A stretch of 64,000 nucleotides of DNA from assembly GCF_030382115.1 (NCBI RefSeq), contig NZ_JAUDRJ010000003.1:6782016-6846015 (forward strand), read 5' to 3'. Below the pieces are notes generated by a model. The model was not told where the DNA came from and did no database searches. It saw only the letters and a list, made by a program, of their open reading frames with translations. This DNA is from Nostoc sp. GT001. GTDB taxonomy: Bacteria > Cyanobacteriota > Cyanobacteriia > Cyanobacteriales > Nostocaceae. Both the position numbers and the translations under genes were made by a program. The number at the start of each line of letters is the position of its first letter. Positions within the stretch are counted from its first letter, which is position 1. Shown here piece by piece: positions 26,453 to 37,207 of this stretch.

Positions 26453-27328
26453 ATGGCTCATTTAAATCAGCGTCGTCCCCAAAATGTCAACGGCGATTTT
26501 TATGTAGATACTACCTGTATTGATTGTGATACCTGTCGCTGGATGGCTCCTGAAGTATTTTATGATGTTGACGATCAATCGGCTGTTTATCATCAACCAA
26601 CGAATGAGGCTGAAAGATTAACCGCACTGCAAGCACTTTTAGCTTGTCCTACTAGTTCCATTGGCACTGTTGAGAAACCAAAAGATATCAAAGCTGCTCA
26701 ACAAAGTTTTCCAATATTAGTAACAGAAAATATTTACCACTGCGGCTATCATTCTGAAAAATCTTACGGTGCTGCTAGCTATTTAATTCGACTTCCAGAA
26801 GGTAACATTTTGGTGGATTCTCCCCGGTTTACGCCGCCTTTAGTCAAGCGTTTAGAAGAACTGGGGCCAATTCGTTATATGTATTTAACTCATAAGGATG
26901 ATGTGGCAGATCATCAAAAGTTTGTCGAGCATTTTCAGTGCGATCGCATCCTCCACGTTGATGATATTACTGCGGATACTCGCAATGTAGAAATACAGCT
27001 AACTGGTTCTGAACCATTTACCTTGACTCCAGATTTATTAATTATTCCAGTTCCCGGTCACACTAAAGGACAAACAGTCCTACTTTATAAAAATAAGTTT
27101 CTCTTCACTGGCGATCATCTCGCTTGGTCAGAAAGCTTCCACCAACTAGCTGCATTCCACAATGCCTGCTGGTATTCTTGGTCAGAACAGACTAAATCAA
27201 TGCGTAACTTGGCTAATTACTCTTTTGAATGGGTGCTACCAGGTCATGGACGAAGATTTCATGCTGATAGGGAAACCATGCGGCAGCAGATGCACAAGTG
27301 TATTGAGTTGATGGAATCTTTGAATTGA
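26453..27328 (+). CDS. Ferredoxin-metallo-beta-lactamase fold protein
   Basis: 291 residues from the ATG at 26453. I prefer this start over the in-frame GTG at 26429 because AAAGGATTA lies just before it. The N-terminal part (to about 75) is a ferredoxin-like domain with TTCIDCDTCRW and a later ACPTSSIG cysteine. The rest is a metallo-beta-lactamase fold with LTHKDDVADHQ, PVPGHTKGQT, FTGDHLAW and LPGHG. Such fusions occur in cyanobacteria and plants. The substrate is unknown, and a redox-linked hydrolase is a guess. Confidence 0.85.
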   Translation: MAHLNQRRPQNVNGDFYVDTTCIDCDTCRWMAPEVFYDVDDQSAVYHQPTNEAERLTALQALLACPTSSIGTVEKPKDIKAAQQSFPILVTENIYHCGYHSEKSYGAASYLIRLPEGNILVDSPRFTPPLVKRLEELGPIRYMYLTHKDDVADHQKFVEHFQCDRILHVDDITADTRNVEIQLTGSEPFTLTPDLLIIPVPGHTKGQTVLLYKNKFLFTGDHLAWSESFHQLAAFHNACWYSWSEQTKSMRNLANYSFEWVLPGHGRRFHADRETMRQQMHKCIELMESLN

Positions 27329-27486
27329 CATTAACAAACCTAACCCCCTTCCCGATACGAAAAGCGGGAAAATTCAAAGTCTCTCTCCTTTTAGGAGAGA
27401 GATTTAGAGAGAGGTCAAACTGTATTGCATACAAACCAGAAGCGCTATAACCTGGGTTTTAGAACCCTTTTAACCAAACACGGATT

Positions 27487-28563
27487 ATGAAAAAGCTGAT
27501 CAACAAGCCGGAAGACTTTGTGCGGGAAAGTCTAGAAGGTATGGCGGCGGCTCATTCCGATTTAATTAAACTGAACCATGACCCTGCTTTTGTCTATCGA
27601 GCCGATGCACCTATACAGGGTAAAGTAGCAATTATTTCAGGTGGTGGCAGTGGACATGAACCCATGCACGCTGGCTTCGTGGGCAAAGGAATGCTTGATG
27701 CAGCTTGTCCTGGTGAGGTTTTCACTTCCCCTACTCCTGATCAAATGCTAGAAGCAGCCAAACGAGTAGATGGAGGCTCTGGTATCCTTTACATCGTCAA
27801 AAATTATAGTGGCGATGTGATGAACTTTGAAATGGCAACGGAGTTAGCCCGTAGTGAGGGCATTCGATCACTAAATATTTTGATTGATGACGATGTAGCA
27901 GTTAAGGATAGCCTCTATACCCAAGGACGTCGGGGTGTGGGAACAACAATACTGGCGGAAAAAATTTGTGGCGCTGCGGCTGAAGCAGGGTATGATTTGC
28001 CACAAATAGCAAATTTATGTCGTCGGGTAAATCTGAATGGGCGAAGTATGGGAATTGCTCTAACATCTTGTACAGTGCCAGCCAATGGAACACCAACATT
28101 TGAATTGGGCGATCGCGAAATTGAATTAGGTATCGGTATTCACGGTGAGCCAGGGACAGAACGTACAACTATTAAATCAGTAGACGAGATTACCGAAATT
28201 TTAACGCGATCGCTTATTGAGGATGCAGCATACAGCCGCACACTGCGCGAGTGGGATGAAGACAAAGGAGAATGGTTAGATGTAGAACTAACAAATCTAC
28301 CATTTGCAAAAGGCGATCGCTTATTAGCTTTCGTCAATAGTATGGGTGGAACCCCGATTTCTGAACTGTATATTGTTTACCGCAAACTCGCTCAAATCTG
28401 CGAACAGCAAGGATTGCAAATTGTGCGAAACTTGATAGGCCCTTACATCACATCTCTAGAAATGCAAGGTTGCTCCATTACCCTGCTGAAATTAGATGAT
28501 GAGATGATCCGCCTATGGGATGCACCAGTCAAAACACCAAGTTGGCGCTGGGGAATTTCATAA
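27487..28563 (+). CDS. dhaK: Dihydroxyacetone kinase subunit DhaK
   Basis: The substrate-binding subunit of PEP-type dihydroxyacetone kinase, 358 residues. It holds dihydroxyacetone through the active-site His219 (GIGIHGEPG) after [16 protein letters not shown] at the N-terminus, with [12 protein letters not shown] following. dhaL is 120 bp downstream. No dhaM (phosphotransferase subunit) is present in the window. Confidence 0.94.
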   Translation: MKKLINKPEDFVRESLEGMAAAHSDLIKLNHDPAFVYRADAPIQGKVAIISGGGSGHEPMHAGFVGKGMLDAACPGEVFTSPTPDQMLEAAKRVDGGSGILYIVKNYSGDVMNFEMATELARSEGIRSLNILIDDDVAVKDSLYTQGRRGVGTTILAEKICGAAAEAGYDLPQIANLCRRVNLNGRSMGIALTSCTVPANGTPTFELGDREIELGIGIHGEPGTERTTIKSVDEITEILTRSLIEDAAYSRTLREWDEDKGEWLDVELTNLPFAKGDRLLAFVNSMGGTPISELYIVYRKLAQICEQQGLQIVRNLIGPYITSLEMQGCSITLLKLDDEMIRLWDAPVKTPSWRWGIS

Positions 28564-28683
28564 TTACGAACTTGTACTGAGTTTCGACTTCGCTCAACTA
28601 CCGCGTAGCCGTAAAGCCTGCGGCATAGCTACGCTTCGGGCGCAGCCTCTCGTAGAGAAAGAAGTATTACGAATTATTTTAAT

Positions 28684-29313
28684 ATGGTGAATCAAGCGCA
28701 GATATTGCAATGGTTGCAGGCTTATGCAACCGAGATAGAGCAGAATAAAGCATATTTGACAGAATTAGATGCTGCGATCGGAGATGCTGACCACGGGATC
28801 AATATGGATCGCGGCTTTAAAAAGGTAAGCGCTCAGTTACCAACTCTTACAGACAAGGACATCAGCAGCATTCTTAAAGCTGTGAGTATGACCTTAATTT
28901 CTTCTATTGGCGGTGCTAGTGGTCCTCTTTATGGCACCTGGTTTTTACGAGCCAGTACAGCAGTAGTTGGTAAGCAAGAATTAACAGAACAAGATGTTTT
29001 AGAAATACTCCAAGCAGGCTTAGACGGCGTGGTGCAACGTGGCAAAGCGCAACTAGGAGACAAAACAATGGTGGATGTGCTGTCTCCATCTGTAGCCGCT
29101 TTTGGGCAAGCTGTAGAAGAAAGTAAGGGAACGCTGGAAGCTATGCAACAGGCTGTAGTAGCAGCTCAAAAAGGGTTGCAGGAAACTATACCAATGCAAG
29201 CGAAAAAGGGACGGGCTAGCTACCTGGGAGAACGGAGTATCGGACATCCAGACCCAGGAGGGACTTCTGCTTATTTGATGTTGAAAAGTTTGTTAGGGGT
29301 ATTGGAAACCTAA
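28684..29313 (+). CDS. dhaL: Dihydroxyacetone kinase subunit DhaL
   Basis: The ADP-binding subunit that passes phosphate to dihydroxyacetone on DhaK. It has 209 residues. The metal/ADP site is seen as DAAIGDADHGINMDRGF, and SSIGGASGPLYGTWF, MVDVLSPSVAAFG and SYLGERSIGHPDPGGTS complete the nucleotide-binding barrel. It ends 10 bp before the convergent ftn2 stop. The dhaK-dhaL gap holds a palindromic fragment related to 45728-45872. Confidence 0.94.
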   Translation: MVNQAQILQWLQAYATEIEQNKAYLTELDAAIGDADHGINMDRGFKKVSAQLPTLTDKDISSILKAVSMTLISSIGGASGPLYGTWFLRASTAVVGKQELTEQDVLEILQAGLDGVVQRGKAQLGDKTMVDVLSPSVAAFGQAVEESKGTLEAMQQAVVAAQKGLQETIPMQAKKGRASYLGERSIGHPDPGGTSAYLMLKSLLGVLET

Positions 29314-29323
29314 ACATTACAAC

Positions 29324-31615
29324 TTATCTAATTATCTGATTCACAACAGATGTACTTTGAATACGCCATTTACTTCGTTCTCGAATCAAATCATACCGAA
29401 CTCGCAAATTATCGTTAGAAGAGTTTTTAAACTGACCATTTTCATATAACTGCGTCGCTTCCTTCACCGTAGCTACCACTGCGGCACGATCTGCGAATAA
29501 ATCAATTTTTTCTACAGATTCCACCTTTACGCTATGGTCGTACTTGCGGTAGCGGTTGTCAGACCTAGCTTGTTGAGCGATCGCCCGCCATTGAGACAAA
29601 GCTGAACCAGTTAAAATCTGCTCTAAATTATTAATCTCATGATTCGGCCCTAAAGCTTCGGCTTTAGTAGATAGCCAAGTGCGAATGATTTCCTCTGCCG
29701 CTGCATTTGTTAAAGGGCCATCTAATCCTTGTGGTGGACTATTTGGAGGGGGAATAGATATTGGTGGTTGATTTATTTGTACAAACAACTGTGAAGGAGG
29801 TACAGATCGTGTCGGAAAAAACAGATTTTTTAACCATCCAAAAGTTGTTGTGGCTAACACCCAGAAAACTAAAATACTCACTAAAGAAATAAACACTCTC
29901 CATACCAGCCGTGTTTTTCCTTCGATGGTGTTAGCAAAAGTTCGCCGCCGCCGAGGACGCCGAGAATAAGGACGATTATCGGGTACACGCTCCCTGATAT
30001 TAGATGGAGTAGGCTTTCTCCGCCGACGCTTTTGGTTATGAGCAGGTGTAGCACTTTTAGCTGAACCGTTCAAATGCTCCTTTGTGCCTCTGCTCGTTCG
30101 TTCAGCAGCAGGAACCTCTGATTTTACACTTCCAGATGAATTCCACATCGGTGGTGAGAAGTTTAAATGTTCTGGTGTTTCTGGTAAATCTAGGTCAGGT
30201 GTTCTGCTGTGGTTAAATTGCTTTGGAGTCCTAGTTGAATTTTTAGGGAAAGGCGAATTATTTGTCTGTGGCTGGGGAAAATTTTGGGGGTTAATTACAG
30301 CCCACTCATTAGTTGTTTCTGCATCCGTTGGCAGTGCTTCTAAATAAGCTTGTACCTGTGGGTTAGCAAAGTAATCTTTTAGAAACGCTTGCTGGTTTGC
30401 TAAATCTCGAAAATGGGGAAATACTTCGTGTTGTAACCACTGTTCTGCATATAGACACAGCCCTGGTAATAAATCTGGAGAGTCTTGAGATTTTTCGCGA
30501 ATAAAAGCTAAAGCTTCATACTCCTGACTAAGTTCTAAAACACGAGTTGCTTCTTCAGTTTGTCCCAAGAGTAACGCACATAACGACTGTTCTAAATGTA
30601 CATCTTGGCGCTTGCCCAGACGGATGAGCATTTGCCTTGCTTGACGAATTAAAGCTAGTTGCCGTTGAGCAAATCCCCGTGCTATCAAGGCATAAACAGC
30701 TAAGTAAGTGGCAACAGCAGAATTGCGTTTACTTTGGGCTTCAAATAACTTGTGCTGCTCGGCAACTGTTAAGTGGTTGCGTAACTGCTGGATAAACCGC
30801 AGAAAGTCATCTATGTTTAAACCAGAGTCATCATTATTCGTGCCATCAATCCCGCCACGATCTTCTAAGAGGTTTTGCAATAATTCTAAACCTTGGCTTC
30901 GTTCGGCAGTCTTCTCTTGAGGTAGTGCCAACAACTCCAAAATTCGATATGGTCGCAATTTATAAAGATCCGCCTGAATTTCTGCCTGGACACTGGCGAA
31001 CAACCCTTCGCGTACTAACAGTTCTTGACCAGTTTCTAGGGATATAGCGGCATTTTCATAGTGACCTTGCTGCCACTGTTCGCGACCTAATTCTAAACAA
31101 GCAAGGGCGACAGTGAGAACAACATCAGGATGTTCAGCACTTTCGTGTATTTCTTCGTCTGCTAAATTATTGCCCTTTCTTGCACTTGTAGCACCATTTT
31201 TATTTACTAGGTACGGGCGACCTAGTTTTAATACAAGTTCGTATTCCCCCAACTCCTGCAAAAGTAATAAAGCGCCAACTAATTCGTCTTGAGTAATTTC
31301 GATACCCAGACTTTGGGTGTCACTACCCCGTTTGGTGCTTTCTGGACGATTTTCCAGTGCTACTGCGGCAGCAGCAAGGTTATCAGGGTCATAGGCGTGA
31401 GCAAGATAAAGCTGATCGTAGGTACTGCGTTGTTTTGGATCTGATAAAACCACGTAAGCTTCTTCTATGAGTTGTTTACGAGAAGAAATTGCTGCCTGAG
31501 AATACTCACGTCGCGGCAATTGTACAATGCGATCGCTGTATGCTTGTCGCAATTGTTCTTCACTTGCCGCTAACGGTAGTCCTAAAATTCGGTAGTAATC
31601 TAGCGGAATTCGCAC
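29324..31615 (-). CDS. ftn2: Cell division protein Ftn2/ZipN (Arc6-like)
   Basis: A 763-residue divisome protein that anchors FtsZ at the inner membrane in cyanobacteria. It starts with a J-like domain (DYYRILGLPLAASEEQLRQA) in which the HPD motif is missing, as expected for this family. A long alpha-helical region follows, then a basic linker (about 515-560). A membrane helix (VFISLVSILVFWVLATT) comes next, and then a periplasmic IMS/Arc6-type domain with EEIIRTWLSTKAEALGPNHE and LRVRYDLIRERSKWRI. The neighbouring dhaL is convergent. Confidence 0.93.
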   Translation of the reverse strand: MRIPLDYYRILGLPLAASEEQLRQAYSDRIVQLPRREYSQAAISSRKQLIEEAYVVLSDPKQRSTYDQLYLAHAYDPDNLAAAAVALENRPESTKRGSDTQSLGIEITQDELVGALLLLQELGEYELVLKLGRPYLVNKNGATSARKGNNLADEEIHESAEHPDVVLTVALACLELGREQWQQGHYENAAISLETGQELLVREGLFASVQAEIQADLYKLRPYRILELLALPQEKTAERSQGLELLQNLLEDRGGIDGTNNDDSGLNIDDFLRFIQQLRNHLTVAEQHKLFEAQSKRNSAVATYLAVYALIARGFAQRQLALIRQARQMLIRLGKRQDVHLEQSLCALLLGQTEEATRVLELSQEYEALAFIREKSQDSPDLLPGLCLYAEQWLQHEVFPHFRDLANQQAFLKDYFANPQVQAYLEALPTDAETTNEWAVINPQNFPQPQTNNSPFPKNSTRTPKQFNHSRTPDLDLPETPEHLNFSPPMWNSSGSVKSEVPAAERTSRGTKEHLNGSAKSATPAHNQKRRRRKPTPSNIRERVPDNRPYSRRPRRRRTFANTIEGKTRLVWRVFISLVSILVFWVLATTTFGWLKNLFFPTRSVPPSQLFVQINQPPISIPPPNSPPQGLDGPLTNAAAEEIIRTWLSTKAEALGPNHEINNLEQILTGSALSQWRAIAQQARSDNRYRKYDHSVKVESVEKIDLFADRAAVVATVKEATQLYENGQFKNSSNDNLRVRYDLIRERSKWRIQSTSVVNQIIR

Positions 31616-32593
31616 AGCCTACTTCCCCTGCACCGTGATCAACATAATTCACCTAGAGCTTTCCAGCCTGTAAAACCGTGCCATAAAAATGCCGTATAGA
31701 ATTTACTCTACAAGTGTATATTGCAACAACTTGTTTTGTACCTTCCCGAAATTTTGAGTCACATTCTAGTACTAATTTTTTGCTTTCGCCTAGAAAGCCT
31801 CAATTGCTTGTTTTAATTCTTAGTATTTTTGTTTAACACAACTATTATCAGCCTTCGATACCACAAACCACAACTACCGCTTTTAATCACGGCATAATTA
31901 TTGTTGTGGCTGGAAGAATCTATTGATGATTGATTTTTTTGGGACTTTTCCACTAGATCGGTAACAAAAATACCACTATTGGGGATTTACCCTGATAACA
32001 AGAGAATGAAACTATATCATATTTTACCTTTAATTACAATTACCTATTTGGGTATTATAGATTTTTGCCTCCTTTTTTTTAAATTGTTAATGGATATGCA
32101 GAAAGCAGTCTATCTTGATTGCTAGTCTATGAAGGGGAATATTTAAGAGTGCTGAGTTTTGTTAGCGGATAGCTAAGGTTTAGCCTGTGCTGAGTTCTGA
32201 GTAAGAAGTAATGAGTAAGACGTAGTACTTGTGAATCTTTTCCTAAGTACTCACTACTCGTAACTGATTTGATGCCTAATCGGTCTAATTTTACTTTTTA
32301 CTCAGCACGGGCTGAACGCCCCGCTTCCGCTAACGGTACTCAGCACTATTTTGGTGAGAGAGAAAAACCCAAAGCGGTAAATATTGCCGTTAGAGTCAAA
32401 TCCTCACGGGGCATCATCTGAAAAGTTAAAAATCAAAAATTAAAAATTCAGCTATTCCCTAAGACCCTTTTTTGGTGCATAAATAAAGTTTGTTGAGTCT
32501 TACAAACGCTAGCCTGTTAAAAGCTGAGGTGTTATCAGACCAACTTATTTAAGACCGTAAGTTTAAGTTGTACAACAGGGATACTCAAAAATA
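31616..32593. other. Long intergenic region between ftn2 and pdhA
   Basis: 978 bp without a supported gene. It includes the 200-bp palindromic element at 32148-32347. The 31740-32110 part is AT-rich with no hairpin or frame of note. The promoters of ftn2 and pdhA must lie here. Confidence 0.5.
32148..32347. repeat. 200-bp palindromic element with AGTGCTGAGT ends
   Basis: It begins AGTGCTGAGT and ends ACTCAGCACT. Inner blocks (GTTAGCGGATAGC; CCGCTTCCGCTAAC) also pair. The same motif family recurs at 33631-33701 and, in parts, at 3829-3868, 36273-36325 and 62985-63065. Confidence 0.65.
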
Positions 32594-33628
32594 ATGGTTC
32601 AAGAGCGTACTTTACCCACATTTAATCCTGCTACTACGCATATTACAAAAGAAGAAGGATTAAGGTTGTATGAGGACATGGTATTAGGGCGCTTGTTTGA
32701 AGACAAGTGCGCTGAAATGTACTACAGAGGCAAAATGTTTGGTTTTGTCCATTTGTACAACGGTCAAGAAGCCGTTTGTAGTGGTGTTGTGCAGTCAATG
32801 CGACCGGGTGAAGATTACGTTTGCAGTACTTACCGCGACCACGTTCATGCTCTGAGTGCGGGAGTACCAGCAAGGGAGGTAATGGCAGAATTATTTGGCA
32901 AAGCCACAGGTTGCAGCAAAGGGCGCGGTGGTTCCATGCACATGTTTTCTGCCGAACATCGCTTGTTGGGTGGCTATGCTTTTGTGGCTGAGGGAATTCC
33001 TGTAGCAGCTGGAGCGGCTTTTCAAAGCAAATACCGCCGCGAAGTGCTGGGAGATAAAAATGCTGACCAAGTGACAGCTTGCTTTTTTGGCGACGGTGCA
33101 GCTAACAACGGTCAGTTTTTCGAGACACTAAATATGGCAGCCCTCTGGAAACTGCCAATTCTGTTTGTGGTCGAAAATAATAAGTGGGCCATTGGGATGT
33201 CTCACGAACGAGCCACTTCCCAACCAGAGATTTATAAAAAAGCCAGTGTCTTTAACATGGTGGGCGTGGAAGTCGATGGCATGGATGTACTAGCAGTTCG
33301 AGCCGTGGCTCAAGAAGCTGTAGCCCGTGCCCGTGCTGGTGAAGGCCCAACATTAATTGAAGCGCTTACCTACCGCTTCCGGGGTCACTCCTTGGCAGAC
33401 CCAGATGAAATGCGAAGCAAAGCGGAGAAAGAATTTTGGTTCGCCCGCGACCCAATTAAGAAGTTGGCAGCTTATTTGGTTGAGCAAAATCTGGCGGATG
33501 AGGGAGAAATCAAAGCCATTGACCGTAAAATTCAGGATGTAATCGACGATGCGGTTAAGTTCGCCGAAAGCAGCCCTGAGCCAGACCCTAGCGAGTTATA
33601 TCGTTTCGTGTTTGCAGAAGACGAATAA
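32594..33628 (+). CDS. pdhA: Pyruvate dehydrogenase E1 component alpha subunit
   Basis: The thiamine-diphosphate enzyme subunit that decarboxylates pyruvate, 344 residues. The ThDP/metal motif is [20 protein letters not shown] ending in VVENN. The phosphorylation-loop equivalent is [27 protein letters not shown] and GRGGSMHMF are also conserved. It stands alone; E1 beta and E2 are not in the window. The start gives [14 protein letters not shown]. Confidence 0.96.
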   Translation: MVQERTLPTFNPATTHITKEEGLRLYEDMVLGRLFEDKCAEMYYRGKMFGFVHLYNGQEAVCSGVVQSMRPGEDYVCSTYRDHVHALSAGVPAREVMAELFGKATGCSKGRGGSMHMFSAEHRLLGGYAFVAEGIPVAAGAAFQSKYRREVLGDKNADQVTACFFGDGAANNGQFFETLNMAALWKLPILFVVENNKWAIGMSHERATSQPEIYKKASVFNMVGVEVDGMDVLAVRAVAQEAVARARAGEGPTLIEALTYRFRGHSLADPDEMRSKAEKEFWFARDPIKKLAAYLVEQNLADEGEIKAIDRKIQDVIDDAVKFAESSPEPDPSELYRFVFAEDE

Positions 33629-33630
33629 AC

Positions 33631-33701
33631 AGTGCTGAGTGATGAGTGGTGAGTGCTGAGTATTTTTTCTACTCAGAACTCAGCACTGCGTACTCAGCAC
33701 T
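33631..33701. repeat. Palindrome of the AGTGCTGAGT family after pdhA
   Basis: AGTGCTGAGT at the left and ACTCAGCACT at the right, with another GTGCTGAG / CTCAGCAC pair around a T-rich loop. It starts 2 bp past the pdhA stop and could form the transcript end. Confidence 0.6.
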
Positions 33702-33725
33702 CCACCTTACCCAGGACTAAAATTT

Positions 33726-34595
33726 GTGTTTAGCATTGCAGTTCAAAAGCAACAATACAAGACCTATATTCTTTCTGATGAAGCCGCTGGTTCTCAGTTA
33801 GAAGTTGTACCAGAACGCGGCGGTATCATCACCCGTTGGCGCATTCAAGGGCAAGAAATTTTTTACCTAGATACTGAACGCTTTACTCATCCTGAGTTGA
33901 GTGTTAGAGGTGGAAATCCAATTTTGTTTCCTATTTGTGGCAATCTACCAGATAATACTTACACTCATAACGGTCAAAAATATACTCTCAAACAACATGG
34001 TTTTGCCCGTGAATTGCCGTGGAAAGTAACAGAACAAGAGACTGGAGATAAAGCTAGTCTCACTCTTGTTCTTGATAGTAATGAGCAAACTAAGGCAGTT
34101 TATCCTTTTGATTTTCAACTAGCTTTCACCTACGAACTTCAAGGTAATACCCTAGAAGTCCGTCAGCAGTATAAAAACTTGTCATCTACACCAATGCCCT
34201 TTTCGGCTGGTTTCCATCCCTACTTTCTGTGTGGTGATAAAACTCAGTTAGAGCTTGAAATTCCTTCTAAGCAGTATCAAGACAATCAAACTAAGGAAAT
34301 TCACTCTTTTGACGGCAATTTTGACTTTAGCCGTGATGAAATTGATTTTGCCTTTGGACAGCTAACGAGTCAATCAGCCACCGCGATAGATCGCAGCCGG
34401 AAGTTAAAACTCACCTTGGATTATGATGATTTCTCTACCTACCTGGTATTTTGGACAGTCAAAGGCAAAGAGTTCTACTGTCTAGAACCTTGGAGTGCGA
34501 CTCGTAACTCTCTCAATACTGGTGATAACCTGACTGTGTTAGCGCCAGGAGCTAGCCACACCGCATCTGTAAGGTTGACGGCTAATTTTTTCTAA
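33726..34595 (+). CDS. Aldose 1-epimerase family protein
   Basis: A 289-residue galactose-mutarotase-fold protein. Family marks are VPERGGIITRWRIQGQEIFY, GGNPILFPICGNLPDNTY, KQHGFARELPW (catalytic His region), SAGFHPYFL and FYCLEPWSATRNSLN (catalytic Glu). It probably interconverts sugar or sugar-phosphate anomers; the true substrate cannot be read from sequence. It lies between pdhA and tRNA-Lys on the plus strand. Confidence 0.88.
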   Translation: MFSIAVQKQQYKTYILSDEAAGSQLEVVPERGGIITRWRIQGQEIFYLDTERFTHPELSVRGGNPILFPICGNLPDNTYTHNGQKYTLKQHGFARELPWKVTEQETGDKASLTLVLDSNEQTKAVYPFDFQLAFTYELQGNTLEVRQQYKNLSSTPMPFSAGFHPYFLCGDKTQLELEIPSKQYQDNQTKEIHSFDGNFDFSRDEIDFAFGQLTSQSATAIDRSRKLKLTLDYDDFSTYLVFWTVKGKEFYCLEPWSATRNSLNTGDNLTVLAPGASHTASVRLTANFF

Positions 34596-34656
34596 ACCCC
34601 TTTACAAATCTACAGATGTATATGCTATGATTGCAAAGTTGCGAAATGCAGCAAAA

Positions 34657-34728
34657 GGGTCGCTAACTCAACGGTAGAGTACTCGGCTTTTAACCGATTA
34701 GTTCCGGGTTCGAATCCCGGGCGACCCA
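34657..34728 (+). tRNA. trnK: tRNA-Lys (anticodon TTT)
   Basis: A 72-nt cloverleaf. Acceptor GGGTCGC pairs with GCGACCC, the D-stem is ACTC/GAGT, and the anticodon loop CTTTTAA gives TTT. The T-arm CCGGG-TTCGAAT-CCCGG is perfect, with discriminator A. CCA is not encoded. One mismatch (C-T) closes the anticodon stem. Confidence 0.95.
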
Positions 34729-35051
34729 TATTAGAAGTTCATTAAATAATGTAAAGAAGCGATCGCTCATCTTTGTAATTGCAGGAAGGAAAATTTGGGA
34801 TACTGGGCTACCAGAGCTACTAATTCTAGGGTAGCTAAATGTACAGCAATACAGAGCAGGTGTAGGGCATAGTACAACAGTAGAGAGCAAATATAGAACA
34901 TATTTATAGTAACTATGGCGTAAAGTTTTTCAACATAGATACACCACACTAGTTATAATTTCCTATAAGTTGAAAAAACTCTTAAGATTTAGCGTAATGA
35001 TTACGCTTCTCTCACACCGACTAGCTGACAACCACATTAGGAGGACTATCT
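34729..35051. other. Intergenic region upstream of fba
   Basis: 323 bp that should hold the fba promoter. No gene, hairpin or repeat stands out apart from one HIP1 site. AGGAGG at 35039-35044 is the fba ribosome site. Confidence 0.5.
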
Positions 35052-36131
35052 ATGGCGCTTGTACCACTGCGGCTGCTGTTGGATCACGCAGCTGAAAACG
35101 GTTACGGCATCCCAGCTTTCAACGTTAACAATTTGGAGCAGATTCAGGCAATCCTGAAAGCTGCTGTCGAGACAGATAGCCCCGTAATTTTACAAGCTTC
35201 ACGCGGCGCTCGTAATTATGCAGGAGAAAACTTCCTCCGCCACCTGATTTTGGCTGCGGTAGAAACCTATCCTCACATTCCCATTGTCATGCACCAAGAT
35301 CATGGTAATGCCCCTGCTACTTGCTACTCAGCAATTAAGAACAACTTCACCAGCGTGATGATGGATGGTTCTTTAGAAGCTGATGCGAAAACTCCCGCTA
35401 GCTTCGAGTACAACGTTAACGTTACCCGCGAAGTTGTAAACGTAGCTCATGCTTTGGGTGTCAGCGTTGAAGGTGAACTCGGTTGTTTGGGTTCTCTAGA
35501 AACTGGTGCTGGCGAAGCTGAAGATGGTCACGGGTTTGAAGGTACACTCGACCACTCACAACTGCTAACCGACCCTGATGAAGCTGTTGAATTCGTAGAA
35601 GCAACCCAAGTAGATGCTTTGGCTGTTGCCATTGGCACAAGCCACGGTGCTTACAAGTTTACTCGTAAGCCGACTGGCGAAATTTTGGCCATCAGCCGCA
35701 TTGAAGAAATTCACCGCCGTCTGCCTAACACCCACTTGGTAATGCACGGTTCTTCTTCTGTACCTGAAGATTTGCTTGCACTGATTAACCAATATGGTGG
35801 TGCAATTCCTGAAACCTACGGTGTACCTGTAGAAGAAATCCAAAAAGGCATCAAGAGTGGTGTACGTAAAGTAAATATTGACACCGATAACCGTTTGGCT
35901 ATTACTGCTGCTGTACGTGAAGCTTTGGCTAAAAAACCAGAGGAGTTTGACCCCCGTCACTTCCTCAAGCCTTCTATTACATACATGCAGAAGGTTTGTG
36001 CTGAACGCTATCAGCAATTTGGCACAGCTGGCAACGCCAGCAAGATTAAGCAAATTTCTTTGGAAGATTTTGCTGCTAAGTATGCTAAAGGTGAACTTAA
36101 CGTTGTTACCAAATCAGCGGCTAAAGTTTAA
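35052..36131 (+). CDS. fba: Class II fructose-1,6-bisphosphate aldolase
   Basis: A zinc-dependent aldolase of glycolysis and the Calvin cycle (also active on sedoheptulose-1,7-bisphosphate in cyanobacteria). It has 359 residues. Metal and substrate sites are visible as [45 protein letters not shown] and [11 protein letters not shown] strong AGGAGG ribosome site precedes the ATG by 7 bp. A clear terminator at 36204-36228 follows. Confidence 0.97.
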   Translation: MALVPLRLLLDHAAENGYGIPAFNVNNLEQIQAILKAAVETDSPVILQASRGARNYAGENFLRHLILAAVETYPHIPIVMHQDHGNAPATCYSAIKNNFTSVMMDGSLEADAKTPASFEYNVNVTREVVNVAHALGVSVEGELGCLGSLETGAGEAEDGHGFEGTLDHSQLLTDPDEAVEFVEATQVDALAVAIGTSHGAYKFTRKPTGEILAISRIEEIHRRLPNTHLVMHGSSSVPEDLLALINQYGGAIPETYGVPVEEIQKGIKSGVRKVNIDTDNRLAITAAVREALAKKPEEFDPRHFLKPSITYMQKVCAERYQQFGTAGNASKIKQISLEDFAAKYAKGELNVVTKSAAKV

Positions 36132-36149
36132 TTTTGACGACAAATAAAT

Positions 36150-36174
36150 AGGGGCATAGTTTTGCTATGCTCCT
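36150..36174. other. Hairpin in fba 3' region
   Basis: AGGGGCATAG pairs with CTATGCTCCT (one G-T pair) around TTTTG-type loop bases, 19 bp after the fba stop. It is followed by A-run, so it is not a plus-strand terminator itself; it may stabilise the mRNA end. Confidence 0.45.
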
Positions 36175-36203
36175 AAAAAACTGAGGATTTTAATGTTGTC
36201 AGA

Positions 36204-36228
36204 AACCGGGTAAACACCCGGTTTTTTG
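36204..36228 (+). terminator. Rho-independent terminator of fba
   Basis: AACCGGG, a TAAACA loop, CCCGGTT and then TTTTTG: a compact GC stem followed by a T-run. Confidence 0.85.
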
Positions 36229-36394
36229 TTTTGTTCATAAGGACTAGGAATGGGGAATGGGGCATTGGGCATTAGGAGTGCTGTTAGCGGAAAGCTAAGG
36301 TTTAGCCCGTGCTGAGTTAAGAGTTAGGAGTTTTGTTTATCTCCTTGTCTCCCTTGTCTCCTTTGTTTCCCCTGCCTCCCCTGCTCTCTACTCC

Positions 36395-37207
36395 CTAGAA
36401 CACCCGATGCTGTAAAGAGGGCATTTGACGCCGGACTTGTTCAAGCCTAGTAGGTTTGATTTCTGCGATCGCAATTCCCGGTTTTTCCCCAGCATCAGCT
36501 AAAATTACACCCCAAGGGTCGATAATGACCGCATGACCGTGGGTTAGACGACGGGCGTAGTTATTCCCCGTTTGGGCAGGAGCAATGACGTAGGCGGTAT
36601 TTTCGATGGCTCTGGCTTGTAGTAGTACTTGCCAGTGGTCTTTACCTGTAAAGGCGGTAAAAGCGGCAGGAATAAATATAACATCGGCTCCCTTATTTGC
36701 CAGATGACGATACAGTTCCGGGAATCGGACATCATAACAAATAGAAAGCCCTAGATTACCGAGTTTTTCAGAAAAATAGACGGGTGGTAGTTGTGTACCA
36801 GCCACAACCGTGCTGGATTCACGATAGGTATTGCCGTCGGGAACATCAACATCAAATAAGTGTACTTTGTAGTAGCGGGCAAGCTCTTGACCGCTGGGGT
36901 CGATGAGTAGAGTTGTGTTATAAACTTTGCCTGTATTATCTACAGGAAGTGGAAAGCTGCCGCCCAAGATCGTAACTTGAAAGCGTTGAGCCATTTTTTT
37001 GAGAAATTTTTCACTTTCAAGAGCGATCGCATCACCTTGTGCGAGTTTATCTTTTTCTTCTCCCATATAGGAAAAGTTTTCTGGCAAACCTACCAATTCA
37101 GCACCTTGACGCACGGCAAGCTCTATTAATTCTTCTGCCTGTGCCAAATTTTTATGTAAATCGGGCACACTGGTCAATTGAATAGCGGCGGCTAAATAAG
37201 ACTTCAT
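36395..37207 (-). CDS. Nitrilase-superfamily carbon-nitrogen hydrolase (Nit-like)
   Basis: A 270-residue amidase of the nitrilase fold. The Glu-Lys-Cys triad is visible as GLPENF (Glu43), YYKVHLFDV (Lys114) and LSICYDVRFPELYR (Cys157). Sequence style and length fit the Nit1/Nit2 branch, which hydrolyses omega-amides or damaged (deaminated) metabolites such as deaminated glutathione. The exact substrate is uncertain. It is a single gene in the 36-37 kb spacer region. Confidence 0.88.
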   Translation of the reverse strand: MKSYLAAAIQLTSVPDLHKNLAQAEELIELAVRQGAELVGLPENFSYMGEEKDKLAQGDAIALESEKFLKKMAQRFQVTILGGSFPLPVDNTGKVYNTTLLIDPSGQELARYYKVHLFDVDVPDGNTYRESSTVVAGTQLPPVYFSEKLGNLGLSICYDVRFPELYRHLANKGADVIFIPAAFTAFTGKDHWQVLLQARAIENTAYVIAPAQTGNNYARRLTHGHAVIIDPWGVILADAGEKPGIAIAEIKPTRLEQVRRQMPSLQHRVF

